Shown: positions 22,936-35,036, numbered from the stretch's first letter. The stretch: DNA of 64,000 bases from Vanessa cardui (GCF_905220365.1 NC_061134.1:4293001-4357000); one strand, 5' to 3'. The notes: generated by a model not told the origin, from the sequence alone. A program made the numbers and translations.

Positions 22936-23073
22936 TAAGACTTATGTCGTTTTCACATGGATACCATCATCGGAAAAAAAAATAAAAAAAATGGGACCCC
23001 ACGGGAAGCACTACCTTTCGAACAAAAAAAAATTATCAAAATCGGTCCACCCAGTGAAAAGTTATGAGGTAAC

Positions 23074-23118
<45 letters not shown>

Positions 23119-23162
23119 GACGAATTGATAACCTCCTCCTTTTGGAAGTCGGTTGAAAAACA
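22936..23162 (-). repeat. Interspersed repeat with 35-base A run
   Basis: Minus strand starts TTTTTCAACCGACTTCCAAA and GGAGGAGGTTATCAATTCGT, then a long T run (A at 23080-23114 on plus), then a body with CCGATTTTGATAAT and GGTGCTTCCCGTGGGGTCCC-like sequence. A truncated relative is at 34511-34562. It is a lepidopteran repeat of uncertain class. Confidence 0.65.
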
Positions 23163-23418
23163 TACCCATCTTTTACATCGCCAATGCGCCACCAACATTG
23201 GTAACCAATATTATAAGGCCCTTGCTTGTAGGCTAGTAGTAAGTGTATTGTGTCTTCTGGTTGGTGCTGTTTGACTGATGAGTGTTACTACCTAGACGGA
23301 CTATACACAGAAACGTGCCACGAATTAAGATTAATGGGTCTTGTTCCTTCTCTTGTTCTCATTACATTCTCCTAAACTTAGTGGTATTGAAATTTGCCAT
23401 TGAAGTAGCGTCAAAACT

Positions 23419-23501
23419 ATATAAGGAAATAGTTATTTATAGTATTTCATGTATCCATGAAATATACCCGTGAAATAATATAAATAACTATTTCCTTATA
23501 T
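23419..23501. repeat. Hairpin with perfect 22 bp arms
   Basis: ATATAAGGAAATAGTTATTT plus AT at 23419-23440 pairs perfectly with 23480-23501. The stem continues for nine more pairs with one mismatch. The loop holds a second palindrome, TATTTCATG and CATGAAATA (23443-23464). Confidence 0.85.
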
Positions 23502-24167
23502 GTGATTTTATTACTCTTTATTATAACACTACGATTGTACCATACCTTCTGGTTTACAATACAAATAAGTATAATTTACGTACGTTATTCATTTTTGATT
23601 ATTAATCATGCAAATTTTAGCACTTTTTTATAGTGTGTAATCTAATTTGCATATGATTATTAAATATAATATAAGACGATTTAATACCTAAGCTTATTTA
23701 CAAATACGATTTGACCTTTAATAAACATTTGTTAAAACTAATCAAGTCATTATCATTCAATATTCCGTAGATTGAATAATAATGGTGTCCGAATTTTCCA
23801 ATACAAGATAACACCAAATTCTTTCTAAGATTATTCTCTCATTTTATCGTAATAATATCATAAATCCGAAAGTTTGCTGAGATGGGACGTGCGCTTGGAC
23901 AGGATACGAATAAAACTTGCTGCTCAGTAGTATCCTGGATTAGAATAAAAGGATACTTTTTGGCCCATTTAAAAGCAGATTATATGTTTCGATCACCAAA
24001 CACATCGCATAAATGGAAACTTGTCTAGAAATTTAATTTAAATGACTGTAATGCTAAACTTAATTATTTAGATAAGATAGTCAGTTTAAACTATAACCGC
24101 TCTCCTAAATGTTTATATCGGAATCTAGACTAAGAAGGACATAATAGTTTAATAACACATATTAAAA
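23502..24167. other. No gene seen
   Basis: AT-rich spacer. Confidence 0.4.
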
Positions 24168-24387
24168 CCGCCAAATAACAGTACTCAGTATTGTTGTGTT
24201 CCGCTTTGATAGGTGAGTGAGCCAGTGTAACTACAGGCACAAGGGACATAACATCTTAGTTCTCAAGGTTGGTAGCACATTGATGATGTAAGGAATAGTT
24301 AATATTTCTTACAGCGTCATTATCTATGGGCGATGGTGACCACTTGCCATCAGGTGGCCCATATGCTCGTCCGTCAACCTATACCAT
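24168..24387 (-). repeat. Short interspersed repeat, family B, 3'-truncated
   Basis: Minus-strand copy starting at TGGTATAGGTTGACGGACGA and stopping after ACTGTTATTTGGCGG, so it lacks the last 50 bp of the family. Confidence 0.8.
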
Positions 24388-25244
24388 AAAAAAAAAATAT
24401 CGGATAATGAGGAATAATGGAAAAAGTCCAACTATGATAAATCTTTGTGACTAAACCCAAATGGACGTTCACAGATACTACAAAACTTATTATTTAATAC
24501 ACTCTTATGTATTGTTACTTGTTTTTTTGCATACCAGATTACAAGCCATTATTATTAAATAATATGATTTGTAAGGACCTTATTATAATTATACTCGATT
24601 ATAAATAAATTAACTGGTTTAGTTAGTCGAAACAGTAGTTACATTGTGTGGGCTTGGGGCCGGCCTCAAACAGTTTAGTAATTACACATAAATATTTTCA
24701 ATTCAAGCAATATATATTTTATCATGTTTGAATTGATTTCATGCGTATTACGACGGCATGTTTGTTAATCTGTCTGTACGTCGGTGTTCTTTGTCATTTA
24801 AGGCAATTAATATTAATTTAGATAGCAATGAAATTTGAGATCTATTAATTGTAATAGAATCATTGATTTAAAAAGACAATTAAGGCATTCAATTTAAAAA
24901 AACAAAAAATATTTAACTATTTTACAAAATAAAATGAACAAGTGAAACAAACGACAGTCGGTAAGAAACTTAGTAGTTGTCCAGCGAAATTATGTCAACT
25001 AGGTATATGCATACGTTTTAATACATAATCTGCTTGGAAATCGTAAATTTATTATCTGTTTAATCTTACATTGAGTAGTTCTTTATTTATTAATATATGT
25101 ATATAAGATAAGGATTATGTTTTGCAACCTATTTAATCTTCAATTGAAATCAAGTTCAATTATTATTATTTTATATTTATAACTACTCTTCCCGGCTACT
25201 AAGAATGAGAGTCTACATAAAACGTTTATATACGAAGGAGAAAC
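24388..25244. other. No gene seen
   Basis: AT-rich spacer or intron. Confidence 0.4.
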
Positions 25245-25255
25245 ATACAAAGCAT

Positions 25256-25487
25256 GAGCCGAGATGGCCCAGTGGTTAGAACACGTGCAACTTAACCAAT
25301 GATTTCGGGTTCAAACCCAGGCAAGCACCGCCATATATATGTGCTTAATTTGTCTTTGTAATTCATCTCGGAAAACATCGAGAGCCGAAACCCGCATTGG
25401 AACAGCGTGGTTGAATATGTTCCAAGCCCTCTTAATGAGAGAGGAGGCCATTAGCCCAACAGTGGAAAATTTACTGGCTGTCATTTT
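25256..25487 (+). repeat. SINE family A with 11 bp target duplication
   Basis: Bounded by ATACAAAGCAT at 25245-25255 and 25488-25498. It has the usual head and box-B-like motif. An internal deletion removed the CGTGCTCGGCGGTGAAGG part. Confidence 0.85.
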
Positions 25488-25538
25488 ATACAAAGCATTG
25501 ATTTTGCTTTTAATTGGTATGCACGCAGCACACCTTAC

Positions 25539-25603
25539 CAAATTTTAATCACTATCGGAAGTTTGAAAACAAAACACTTATAATCCATTTGAAGATCCTT
25601 GTT
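25539..25603 (-). CDS. Candidate first coding exon
   Basis: Minus strand: the acceptor TTTTTTATTTACACAG precedes a 15-base leader and ATG. The frame MDYKCFVFKLPIVIKI is followed by TG and the strong donor GTAAGG, leaving phase 2. This is the entry phase of all three minus-strand membrane exons downstream (17455, 11785, 9513). The FVFKLP stretch resembles HVLIRLP in the candidate first exon at 57340. It would be the N-terminal tail of one or more of the cassette proteins. Joining it across 8 kb to 17455 is inference from phase only. Confidence 0.45.
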
Positions 25604-26199
25604 CTGTGTAAATAAAAAAAAAAGTTAGATTCAGTACTTTTCTAAACAATATTGTTCCAGCACAGATTTCCGAGAAGTCGTAAGTAACAGAACGTGTGAC
25701 GTCGTTTTTGTGTTTTGTAAATATTTGCGAAGTCTTGCGCATTTTTTTATCGTTTGTGTCGTCCATCGATAATGTCGAACACTCGTAAAGAGGGTCTTAT
25801 ACTATTATATAAGAAAAAAAGGTTATATTCAATGAAAGAAATAAAAATGTATAGTGTGAAGGACTAGCAACTTGATTATGCATACTAATATAAATGCTCT
25901 ACAAGAATAAAAAAAATATTGCAAAACCAATAAGGAAAAATGTTATGATTGCTATTCAGCTTCTAAAAATTTGTAGTAAAAAACGTCAAAAAAAAAATAG
26001 CTCAGCTCTGTTATAATTTACTCACAACATTGTTTTGTTCTCTGCTTTCAAAAAAAAAATGTTGGGAAACGTCCTAAATGAAGGTCGTATGATTTAGTGT
26101 GTATTTTTCCTTTATTTCATTCATTATTAAATATAACACGCTTATGATATACAACTTGAGTAACATTTCTCATATCCCATAAATATCAGTACAAAATTC

Positions 26200-26540
26200 A
26201 AAAATAACGGCAGAGCTGAGATCCGTTCGATATACCGCCCTTAGTTTTTTACTTCGGAACGGGTTATACATCAGTTTCGATTCCATCATCTCTAAAAGGC
26301 CGGACACGAAACGTCTTACCAGCAACCAATCAACGTTCCGTCTCATCAGACAAATTGTAGAGCCCGAGCGTGCGCATGCATGTTCACTCGCGAGGATTCG
26401 CTTAAAACTCATAACAATTGTGTAATATTTAGTGTTATATCGATACTGTGATATCTATTGTGTATATAATAAGCAAGTGTGTTTTGTGTTGTGTTAATTT
26501 ATAACTAAGTATTTGTTGCGTTTTAGCACCTGCTGATAAG
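26200..26540 (+). promoter_or_regulatory. Putative promoter and 5' untranslated exon
   Basis: A CpG-rich stretch (26210-26400) that stands out from its AT-rich surroundings contains CCAAT (26329-26333, in CAACCAATCAACG). It is followed by an ATG-poor leader ending CTGATAAG at 26540 with a strong donor, GTAAGC. The layout fits a plus-strand promoter and non-coding first exon, perhaps for the exon at 33229. A minus-strand open frame crosses the same CpG-rich part. No transcript evidence. Confidence 0.3.
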
Positions 26541-27648
26541 GTAAGCGTGTGTGCCTTGAGATTTTATACATGTATGGACATTACTCATTTTCGTCTTTAC
26601 AAATAAAACTATGATTGTGTTCTTATATAAATTTGTCCACTAAAGCGTCGCTTAATTTTTTTGAACTTATTGACTTTAACGACGTTGATAATATCGTGTA
26701 CATACACAATATTTTTTAATATAAAAATTGATCTCATATAGATATATTACTCAATGATGATAAAGAGATTCAATGAACAGTCAATACAACTAATATTAGT
26801 TAGTAAATATAAGAAGTAAAAAAACTGTCTATAAATAAAGATAAATCCATTTGTGATACAATGCTAACCTACTTTCTCATCAGATCACAATGCTTTCATT
26901 ATTCTTGTTGCGATTGAAAAAGCATGAGGAAACGAACTGTAGTTAACTGCTAAACAAACTAAATATATCTAATAAAACATATTATATATCTTTACATATA
27001 TATAACTGCTCAAGAATTTGTTTTGTTTGCGCGCTAATCTGAGACACCAGTGTTATTTACGTAAAATATTTTTGTATAGCCCATTCAATAGATTTAGTCA
27101 ATCAATAGATATAATCAATATTTAAATATAATAAACTATATTACTCTTGGGAGCGGGGTACGTACTAAGGTTTAAGCGTAAAACTGCATTGTGTGTTATT
27201 CTTATGAAATAGATTTTGACAGAATTTTCATCGTATAATAATAAAAAATAAATTTACAATTATTATTAGTCGAAAAAGAAAAACAATTTTTTGATTATAT
27301 TCCTTTATTTATCATCCTTAATGTTGATTCCTTACCAGTAAATCGCGATAAAATTTATATTGGAATATTACCACCACCACCGCCTTACCACCGGGTAGCT
27401 TCTGTAATATAACTATACAAAACTCGGATATCATACTTAATAATTTTATTTTTATATATTAATACAATAGTTTTTAAATTTCTTTTTAAAAACTATAAGT
27501 ATACAATATACTGGAATGTTAAATCATATATTAGTCTATCGTCTTAAATTGTAATTGAGTTTTATTTCAATAAGCTTTAGTAAAAATAACATAATATGTT
27601 GTTCGAAATGCGACTCCTTATAACCCAATCATTTATATTTATATTATA
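26541..27648. other. No gene seen
   Basis: AT-rich, probably intron if the model from 26.5 to 33.2 kb is right. Confidence 0.35.
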
Positions 27649-27862
27649 AATAAAATTTTTAACAAAAAGAAAAACCGACTTCAAACAAAACACTATTTTA
27701 AAACAAATAAATATGCACTAAAAAGTAATAAAAATATTTACGTATTCAACATATTTTTTAGAGTCCTCCAAAGTTAAATGAAATGAAAAATATTAGACTA
27801 CTTAAAAGTCGATTTACGATTATATAAAGTAGTTATTGTTATATTTGGAGCCTCAGCTCTTT
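27649..27862 (+). repeat. Solo arm of the foldback element
   Basis: Starts AATTTTTAACAAAAAGAAAA and ACCGACTTCAAACAAAACAC, then runs in parallel to the left arm at 21444 as far as TATATTTGGAGCC, where similarity stops. The mirrored right arm is absent. Confidence 0.8.
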
Positions 27863-28589
27863 TCTACCTCTTCACGCTTAAAACGCTGAAGCACTTAAGA
27901 TGAAATTTGGTCTAGCGATAGTTTGAGTCCCCAGAAAGAATGTCGTTACTTTTTTTTATTTACCCTTCGAGGGTTAAATTTGGTTTGACAATTTATGTGC
28001 TACAGGTGAAATTTCGCTCGGTTGAAGTAACAAATTTAATTATAATAATACATAATTATTTCCGAATAATTTATTTTATATGTAACAATTTTGCTAACAT
28101 AACCATGAATAAAATTTAACATTTAGCAATTCCTAATTGTCATAGAACTTAGATAATTATTCTGGTATAACATTTCGTGTTAAATTATTATAACACAATG
28201 GGGAAATACGACAAACATATTTAAGTTAAGGAAAAACACAGCAATTACTATCAAAATAACTCTTTTCAATGAAAATACAAATATTCTGAATATTCCCATG
28301 AATCACATAATATATTTACCTTACACAAACTGAACCCTAAGGGTATTATTACGGAAGGAAATAATAATTTATATATAATTATTCTTAAATAAGTTTTTAA
28401 TAGTTAAATTTTAATGTAAAATATCAACTGTCGCGATTCGAATGACATGACGACAAACGGCGTGACGCTCTTACGTATCGTGTACATTGAAATTGAAAAA
28501 AAAAAATCCTCACTCTATGTTTTATTAATTTACTTAAAACTAAGTTATTATCGCTTTTCCTTTGAATAAAAAAAAAAACTTTCGTGACC

Positions 28590-28745
28590 ACATTTTTTGT
28601 GTACTGTACTTTGTCCCATTTGCTGTCGAAACTTTTGATCCTTGGAAAAGTGGTGCACACTTCGCCTTATTGCCTCCAGTGATGACAGGAAACGTTTTTC
28701 GCCTAGAAGATCGGAATTACAATTCTAATAAATTATTAAGACATA
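28590..28745 (+). pseudogene. LINE C-terminal fragment
   Basis: One plus frame reads VPFAVETFDPWKSGAHF; a shifted frame then reads RLIASSDDRKRFSPRRSEL. The second part matches RLIASTSDRAGLFFAQRIGI in the minus-strand relic at 31880-32045. VETxGPW is typical just before the end of the reverse transcriptase protein of several insect non-LTR elements. A frameshift and early stop make it non-functional. Confidence 0.5.
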
Positions 28746-29816
28746 CAATTAATAATTAACGAAATGAAAAACCCTTATGTCGTTAATACGTAGGCCATTC
28801 ATCGCGTAAGTATCTTAAATAAAATTAGCATATTTTTTATTCAGAACATGTAATAAACATATTTACATAACAGCGCACACATCATTAATAGCCTGCTTGA
28901 CGGCAATAACTTGTTAAACAATTATTCAGAATCACATTACTCTCAAATACAAGAAACTAATCATATTCGAAACACATAATATTGTCAGGACTTCCCCTTG
29001 AGACATTTTCTCCACGTGAAATCTCATCTGTCAGATATTGTTCACCTTCATAAAATCTTCAGTTAAGATTGACGTGCTCTAACTGGATGGATGCCTGGCT
29101 CAAAAATTTTTATAACTTAAACTTAATCTTAGAAATTAAATACCGATAACACTGTTTGAAGAAATTAATTAGTAATCTTATAAATCAATTTATTCGAATT
29201 ATCGTATGTATACTCGTGTGTCTTGTGACATTTATTTAAAAAAAACAATTCAATATTAGGTACACTTTATTCAAATAAGTACTTTCAGAATTGCAAAATT
29301 TCTTATCATCTACACAATCTTATTTTTATTTATACGCTGCGTTTTTCAATAATTTAACAAGATTTTTATAAATATGGAGCCACAATACGTAATAAATGAA
29401 CATAGTACAAACAATTTGAATTATTTTTAATTAAATAAACGTTGATAAATTGAATGTTTCCTGCACTGAGATGAACGTTCGCTTGCTCTCTTAGTTGAGT
29501 CTCATAATTCAATACAATTGTATTCGTAAAGTGTAAATAAAAATATGAGCACCTTGGTAATGCCCCACTGTTGGGCGAAGATCAAAGGAATTTAATAAAG
29601 TTGGAATTTAATTCTGATACGAAAGACTTTTTGCTTAAATTATATATTTCTAATATTTCAGTTTTTTCACGTGAAATTCTAAATGAACATGGTTATTTTT
29701 ATTATTTTATTTTAGTTATTCAAAACGGAATATTAATACCGGTTGACTTCCAAGCAGGATATATTAATTTAAATTATTGTATTTAACTAACATGATTTTG
29801 TATTTTTAAATGTTAA
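28746..29816. other. No gene seen
   Basis: AT-rich. An open frame at 29571-29786 has no recognisable motif. Confidence 0.4.
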
Positions 29817-29967
29817 AAAAGAGTAACTGCTGAGTTCCTTGACGATTCTTCTCGGTAGAATCTACTTTCCGAACCGGTGGTAGCTTCACTTAATTGTAAA
29901 ATGACGATTTAAAAGTGCTTGTAAACGCGTACTTGAATAAAGTTTATTTTGATTTGATTTGATTTGT
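29817..29967 (+). repeat. LINE 3' tail (CR1/Zenon-like)
   Basis: Contains GAGTAACTGCTGAGTTCCTT, ATCTACTTTCCGAACCGGTG and ends TTTATTTTGATTTGATTTGA repeats. It pairs with the copy at 20628. It is preceded by AT-rich sequence without the reverse transcriptase frame, so it is 5'-truncated. Confidence 0.65.
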
Positions 29968-30545
29968 TTTGATGAATGTCTTGTTCACTAAGACTGTCTC
30001 TTGAACAAGAAATACGTAGCTAATGTCGAAATATCGAGCGCCATCAAATAGAAATAAAAAAGCATGGTAAATATCCCATTTTTAATAACTGTCACTTGAA
30101 TTTAGTTACACGAGTTTTTTATTTAGAATGCTAGTCTTATATAGCTTGCTTTTGTTTTGTGAAATTCGCTTGTTACGCATTCTTACGAACAAGTGTCAGG
30201 AAAACAGATTACGGTGTATCAAAATCAACATCTCAAGTTACATTATTTACTATGCAATATACACGAGGCATAGAAAATAATATCGTCCATTTCATAACTG
30301 TCTTGTCGACAATAATTCATACGAATAAACTAACTCCGCGTCCCGACTTCTAGCCGGTAGATTAAACTATGATAACTAGATATACATTGTTCGTAATGTG
30401 CTAATACTAATATTTTCGATAAATATTTCAGAGACGTATCACATAAATAATCCAAATAAACTATGCCCATATGAATTAGATTAGATCGATAGATATGAGT
30501 GCGTAGAGAATAAATAAATAAATTTGTACCTCTGTATAATATTAC

Positions 30546-30808
30546 CACATACTATAAAACAAAGTCGCTTACCGTTGTCTGTATACTTAAATCTTTAAAA
30601 CTCCGTAAAGGATTTTAATATAGTTGTTTTAATAGATAAAGTGATTCAATTCGAAAAAAGGAAGGTTTTTATGTATTATACTCATAATAAAATAGAATAA
30701 CACTGATAACTTTAGAAGCTTCTAATGTGATGTTGTTAGGTTTGGTCGTGAAAGAGTGACAGACAGACAGAGGAAAAGAGTTACTATCACATTTATAATA
30801 TTAGTATA
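30546..30808 (+). mobile_element. Helitron-like, composite
   Basis: Starts CATACTATAAAACAAAGTCG like the copy at 22386, but after AATGTGATGTTGTTAG switches to the reverse complement of the other end type (AATATTAGTATAGA). Two element types appear joined head to head. Confidence 0.5.
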
Positions 30809-31149
30809 GAAGTTTAGGATCTAAGGCGTTGTACCTAAAATCACATTAAAATGACAACAATATTTGTACATATTTATTTACACAACACAGCCAGGTAAAC
30901 TGCCAAAAGGGCAAATTGACAGTAAGTGGTAAACACCGTCTATCAAAAAATGACATTGTTTTAACAATCTTCCACATTTTCATTGCACTACCACGCTTTA
31001 GTAGTAATTGTGATGTCCCTTATCCAGTTAGTTAGACTGACACCTCAAACAAGAACAACACTATTAAGTATTGTTTTGCGGTTCAATATGATTGATTTGA
31101 GATTGAGTGGTGGTGACTCACCGCGTACTTGCACATAGCATTATAAATA
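30809..31149. other. No gene seen
   Basis: AT-rich; a faint family B relic lies around 30890-31130. Confidence 0.35.
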
Positions 31150-31375
31150 TCCCCGGGGTAAGACCTCCTCCTTTTTAAGGAGGTTTGGTTTTTTCCACTA
31201 CGCTGCTTCAGTGTGGAAACATGTAGGGGAATTTAATTGAAATTAGGCACAATACATGCATGTTTCCTCATGATATTTTCCTCAACCGCCGAACATGAGA
31301 TGAATTATTTTATAAAGACAAATTAAGCACATGACAATTCAATGCTTGTCTGGGTTTAAATCCTGGGTTATGATG
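31150..31375 (-). repeat. SINE family A, degraded
   Basis: Minus strand: keeps CATGTGCTTAATTTGTCTTT, AATTCATCTCATGTTCGGCG-like sequence and CATGAGGAAACATGCATG. The 3' end carries an inverted ACCTCCTCCTTTTTAAGGAG segment. The tail is not recognisable. Confidence 0.65.
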
Positions 31376-31879
31376 ATGTAATTGTAACTTAATAATTCCA
31401 TAATACCTATTTCACGTAAATTAACATTTATTTTTAATTTTTCAGATGACAATATCATGACTAAATTTAAGTTTTTTCCGTAACAAAAAATAATCACAGT
31501 ATTACAAAAGCATACATAACGGATACAAAATAAAATTGTATATATCCGTAAACTTTAACCAGATAAACCGTAGTTGCAATTTATATAAATATTAAGCTTC
31601 GGCTTAACGGGCAGCTTAAACCAATTATATCAATATTTTTGCAACGAACCTTTTTGATCTATTTGTATCATACCTATGATAAATACAATATTATTATAAA
31701 ATATTGAATGTGGTAGACATTCATTTTTCTAAAAAGCAGTAAAAATATGACCGTTAGTTATTTAAGTTAGAAAAAATAAAATAAATGTATATATTTTTAA
31801 ACATATTCATACGTCACATATTGACACATATTTGAGCTTTGACGAATTAAAAAAAAAAATAGTTACTGTTACAAATCAT

Positions 31880-32045
31880 GACCGCGTATTCTGTAGAATA
31901 CTAGCAACATTTTCCCGCCGATTCGCAATTCCGATCCTCTGGGCAAAAAATAAACCAGCCCTGTCACTAGTGGAAGCAATAAGGCGAGGTGTTACACTTT
32001 TAATGAAAGTTTTTGCACCACTACTCAAAGGGTTACGGGCTTGAA
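31880..32045 (-). pseudogene. LINE C-terminal fragment
   Basis: The minus frame reads KSVTPRLIASTSDRAG, then LFFAQRIGIANRRENVASIL, the C-terminal part of a non-LTR element reverse transcriptase protein (RAGxFxAQRISIAxxRGNxxSIL in relatives). The frame closes soon after. The opposite strand is also open but only as a shadow. Confidence 0.6.
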
Positions 32046-33228
32046 CTGCAAATGTTACAAAGACATAATTTGGGTTGAGAAATGAATATTTATTGCACTA
32101 CAATGAAAGTATATTTTTGTAAGCGTAATAATTATCAGTTTTGTACATTACCGCTAATATTAGATAATTCAATACGATTTACGTTAATTAGTAATAAATA
32201 ACTAAAACGTAACTTAATTCCACGTAACGGTTATATATATTACAGATTATGTATATATTATTTTATAATAAAAAAAAAGAAAAAAGTCAGTGTGGGCAAC
32301 GTCTCCCAAGAAGACGACAAGAATGAAATCCAGCGAAGATCTGCTGATGTTTAGTAAAAATATATAATATAAGACACCAAAATGTTTAATGTAAAATGTA
32401 AAACGGGCAACTGTGAGCCCGTGGATATTGTAAATTCAATAAAAAAAAGGTTACGATTCGTACTCGACTCCATTTCGATCAAACTTCGATCGACCCGCAA
32501 CTCGATGTTGTGTTTGTAGAAATTCTTCCGTGTTTCCTTTCGTTTTTTGATAACGTCACATTGTCTAATAAAGGTACTGGGATACCTCCAGGCAACTATC
32601 CATTCATCAAAATGTCAAAAGCTGTTACGTTGTTCAAACACCTGGCAACACATGTGGACAAAATAAACATGGTTAATATACTTTCAATCTAGCTCGGGTC
32701 ACTTTGATAAAGTTGTAAATTAAGGAGCTCGTAATGGGATATTCACGGGATGTTACTTTGTTACAATAAATTACATTACATAAATGATTGAGGAGAAACG
32801 CTAAAATAAAATCTAGGTATGTATGGCCTTAACCTCAACTCACGACCTTAACTCAATTTGTTATGTATATGATTTATTTTGGCTTTTATTTTGCCATTGG
32901 GCCAAAGTAAGTTAATTCTGTACACGGTTCAATTTTCGGTGCTACGCAGAATTTACGTGATTTCATTTATAATGTTAAATGAAATTATATTTATAAGTGA
33001 GTTATATCGCTATCTTTCAATGATGGCTCGTATTACAGCATTCCTTTTTTAAGCCTGAAAAAAACATTAATTAACTTGGTAATATTCTTAGAAAATGAAA
33101 CTATAAAGTGATTCAAAGTTCAAAAATATATAATGTTTTATCAAGTCATCATTTATTTTGGCCGCTTATGGTCCATCTGTCTTGTCCACACTAAGGAGAA
33201 TAATCGTTAATAATCTATATTGTTTCAG
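32046..33228. other. No gene seen
   Basis: AT-rich. A small GC-richer piece at 32294-32355 is open for 19 codons but lacks splice support. Confidence 0.35.
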
Positions 33229-33306
33229 TAATCAGAAAAACATGACGATTCAGAGTATGACAGTAACTGACGCCCGCGACGCTACTTCTAAGAACTGGTG
33301 CCAAAG
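33229..33306 (+). CDS. Candidate first coding exon
   Basis: The acceptor CTATATTGTTTCAG is followed by a 13-base leader and ATG at 33242. The frame MTIQSMTVTDARDATSKNWC is followed by Gln and AG before the donor GTACGT, leaving phase 2 as in the other candidate first exons. It is notably GC-richer than its flanks. The preceding non-coding exon may be the one ending at 26540. The next exon is not certain: 48500 fits phase 2 but would need an intron of over 15 kb that holds the BEL/Pao element. Confidence 0.4.
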
Positions 33307-33894
33307 GTACGTTTCACATTATATTACTAATTCGTGACGTAATCATTGACGTATAAATGACTTATTTAACAAACTGTCTTCTTACTTCTGTGTGCTTCTT
33401 TCCCGCAATCTGTGGGAGTAATTTTTTTAAAGGGTCGGAAGTGTGTAACAGGAAGCGGGATAAGCGCGCGTTACTAGATTTGACCAGTCAGCGCAGTTGC
33501 TAAAGCTCATTCGAAAGTAACTCTATGAGATATGACTCTATCAGATAGAGCTTAGCCGTAAGGTTAGCCAAGCCGAGTTTGAGATTCAGCAAGATCGTAC
33601 CCGATAGAAGGACATAGGCCTATGAAATATCTTGTATAATTACAAAAACAAAAATTATAATTACCTTTATACAGTTTTGTAAATCTGATGAAATAAATAT
33701 ATTTTAAGAAAATACTTTCCGCCGCAAATTGAGTTTCAATCCGGTCCACTTTGAGGAATTTTCGAACTCAGGTAAACAATAATACCCTGTTCTAATAATA
33801 ACATTGAGGATCGACGAACGCTCTTGTTGCCGTGCAAACAATCAAAGCTTCGCTCCCTTTTCAGATCTTTAATAGTGAAGTGTCCTTCCCTCCA
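33307..33894. other. No gene seen
   Basis: Contains a GC-richer stretch (33440-33500) without an open frame of note. Confidence 0.35.
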
Positions 33895-33906
33895 CATTCA
33901 CTCTCA

Positions 33907-34196
33907 ACAACAACAACAGCCTGTAAATTTTCCACAGCGGGGCTAAGGCCTCCTCTCCCTTTGAGTAGTAGTAGGTAGTACATATTCCAAAACGCTGTTC
34001 CAAAGCTGGTTGGTGGAATACACATATGGCAGAATTTCTATGAAATTAAATACATGCAGGTTTTCTCACGATGTTTTCACAACACGACATGAACTTTAAA
34101 CTCAAATTAAGCTCATGAATATTCAGTGGTGCTTGCTTGGGTTTAAACCCGCAATCACCGGTTCTAACCACTTGGCCATCTCGGCACCTTTTCATT
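33907..34196 (-). repeat. SINE family A with 12 bp target duplication
   Basis: Minus-strand copy bounded by CATTCACTCTCA at 33895-33906 and 34197-34208, with a (TTG)n tail (seen as CAACAACAACAA on plus). Confidence 0.9.
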
Positions 34197-34208
34197 CATT
34201 CACTCTCA

Positions 34209-34884
34209 GCTAAGATTATTCTCAAGGAAGTTAGCCAGCTGAACAAGACATATTATAGTCCAGTATTTTACTCTCATAATCCGATGGAATAGCAAATTAC
34301 ACAAGACAGAAAATGGGATTGAGGTTGTGGATCAACGGCTTTACTTGCTTTGAGAAACCGGAGTAAGCCCTGCCAACTTCCAATTTCCGGAAAGCTATGG
34401 AAAGTATATTTACAGAAAAAAAAACCTTAACTGTTTACTGGATATATATTGTTTCGGATTTTAGAATTTTAGCTTAACTGGCTGAGCTAGGATAATTAGA
34501 CGAAAGTTGTTTTTCAACCGACTTCAAACAGGAGGAGGTTATCAATTCGTCTGTATTTTTTTGATTTGTGATTCTGACATATTTTTCTTAACTAATTTAA
34601 ACTTGAAAGATTGTTTCGAAACTAAGAAGACGTTCATATTTTATTTTATTGAAAGTATTATTACAGTTAGTAGTATTTAAATTATAGGATGATGCCTTTG
34701 TTATAATATCTTATACCTGTTGGCAATGCATTGAGATATGTTTTATGAGCAAAAGAGCCAGCGGATTACCTGATGCTTAGTAATCACTGCCCATCACTGC
34801 CTATGGACACTTTCAGAACTAATTGTCGATACATTTGTGGCCTTTGATTCATCAATTTATTACCTCTTGGATTTTTTTTAGAGT
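34209..34884. other. Repeat relics, no gene
   Basis: 34320-34450 shares CTGCCAACTTCCAATTTCCG-like sequence with 45600-45790. 34511-34562 is a truncated copy of the repeat at 22936. 34733-34805 is a weak family B relic. Confidence 0.4.
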
Positions 34885-35036
34885 ATAGGTTGGTGGCTCA
34901 CGCACCCTTCAAACCAGAACACAACAATAGTGAGTACTGTTATTTGGCGGTGAGTGGGTGGTACACAGACGGGCTTGCTCCTTTGAGCAAGCCCGTCTGG
35001 GTAGGGCCCGTCTGGGGCCCCTACCACCAAGCCTCT
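34885..35036 (+). repeat. Family B fragment with snapback palindrome
   Basis: Keeps GTATAGGTTGGTGGCTCACG and GAGTACTGTTATTTGGCGG, then CAGACGGGCTTGCTC (34966-34980) and its perfect reverse complement (34985-34999) before the final CTACCACCAA. The internal part of the family is missing. Confidence 0.8.
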
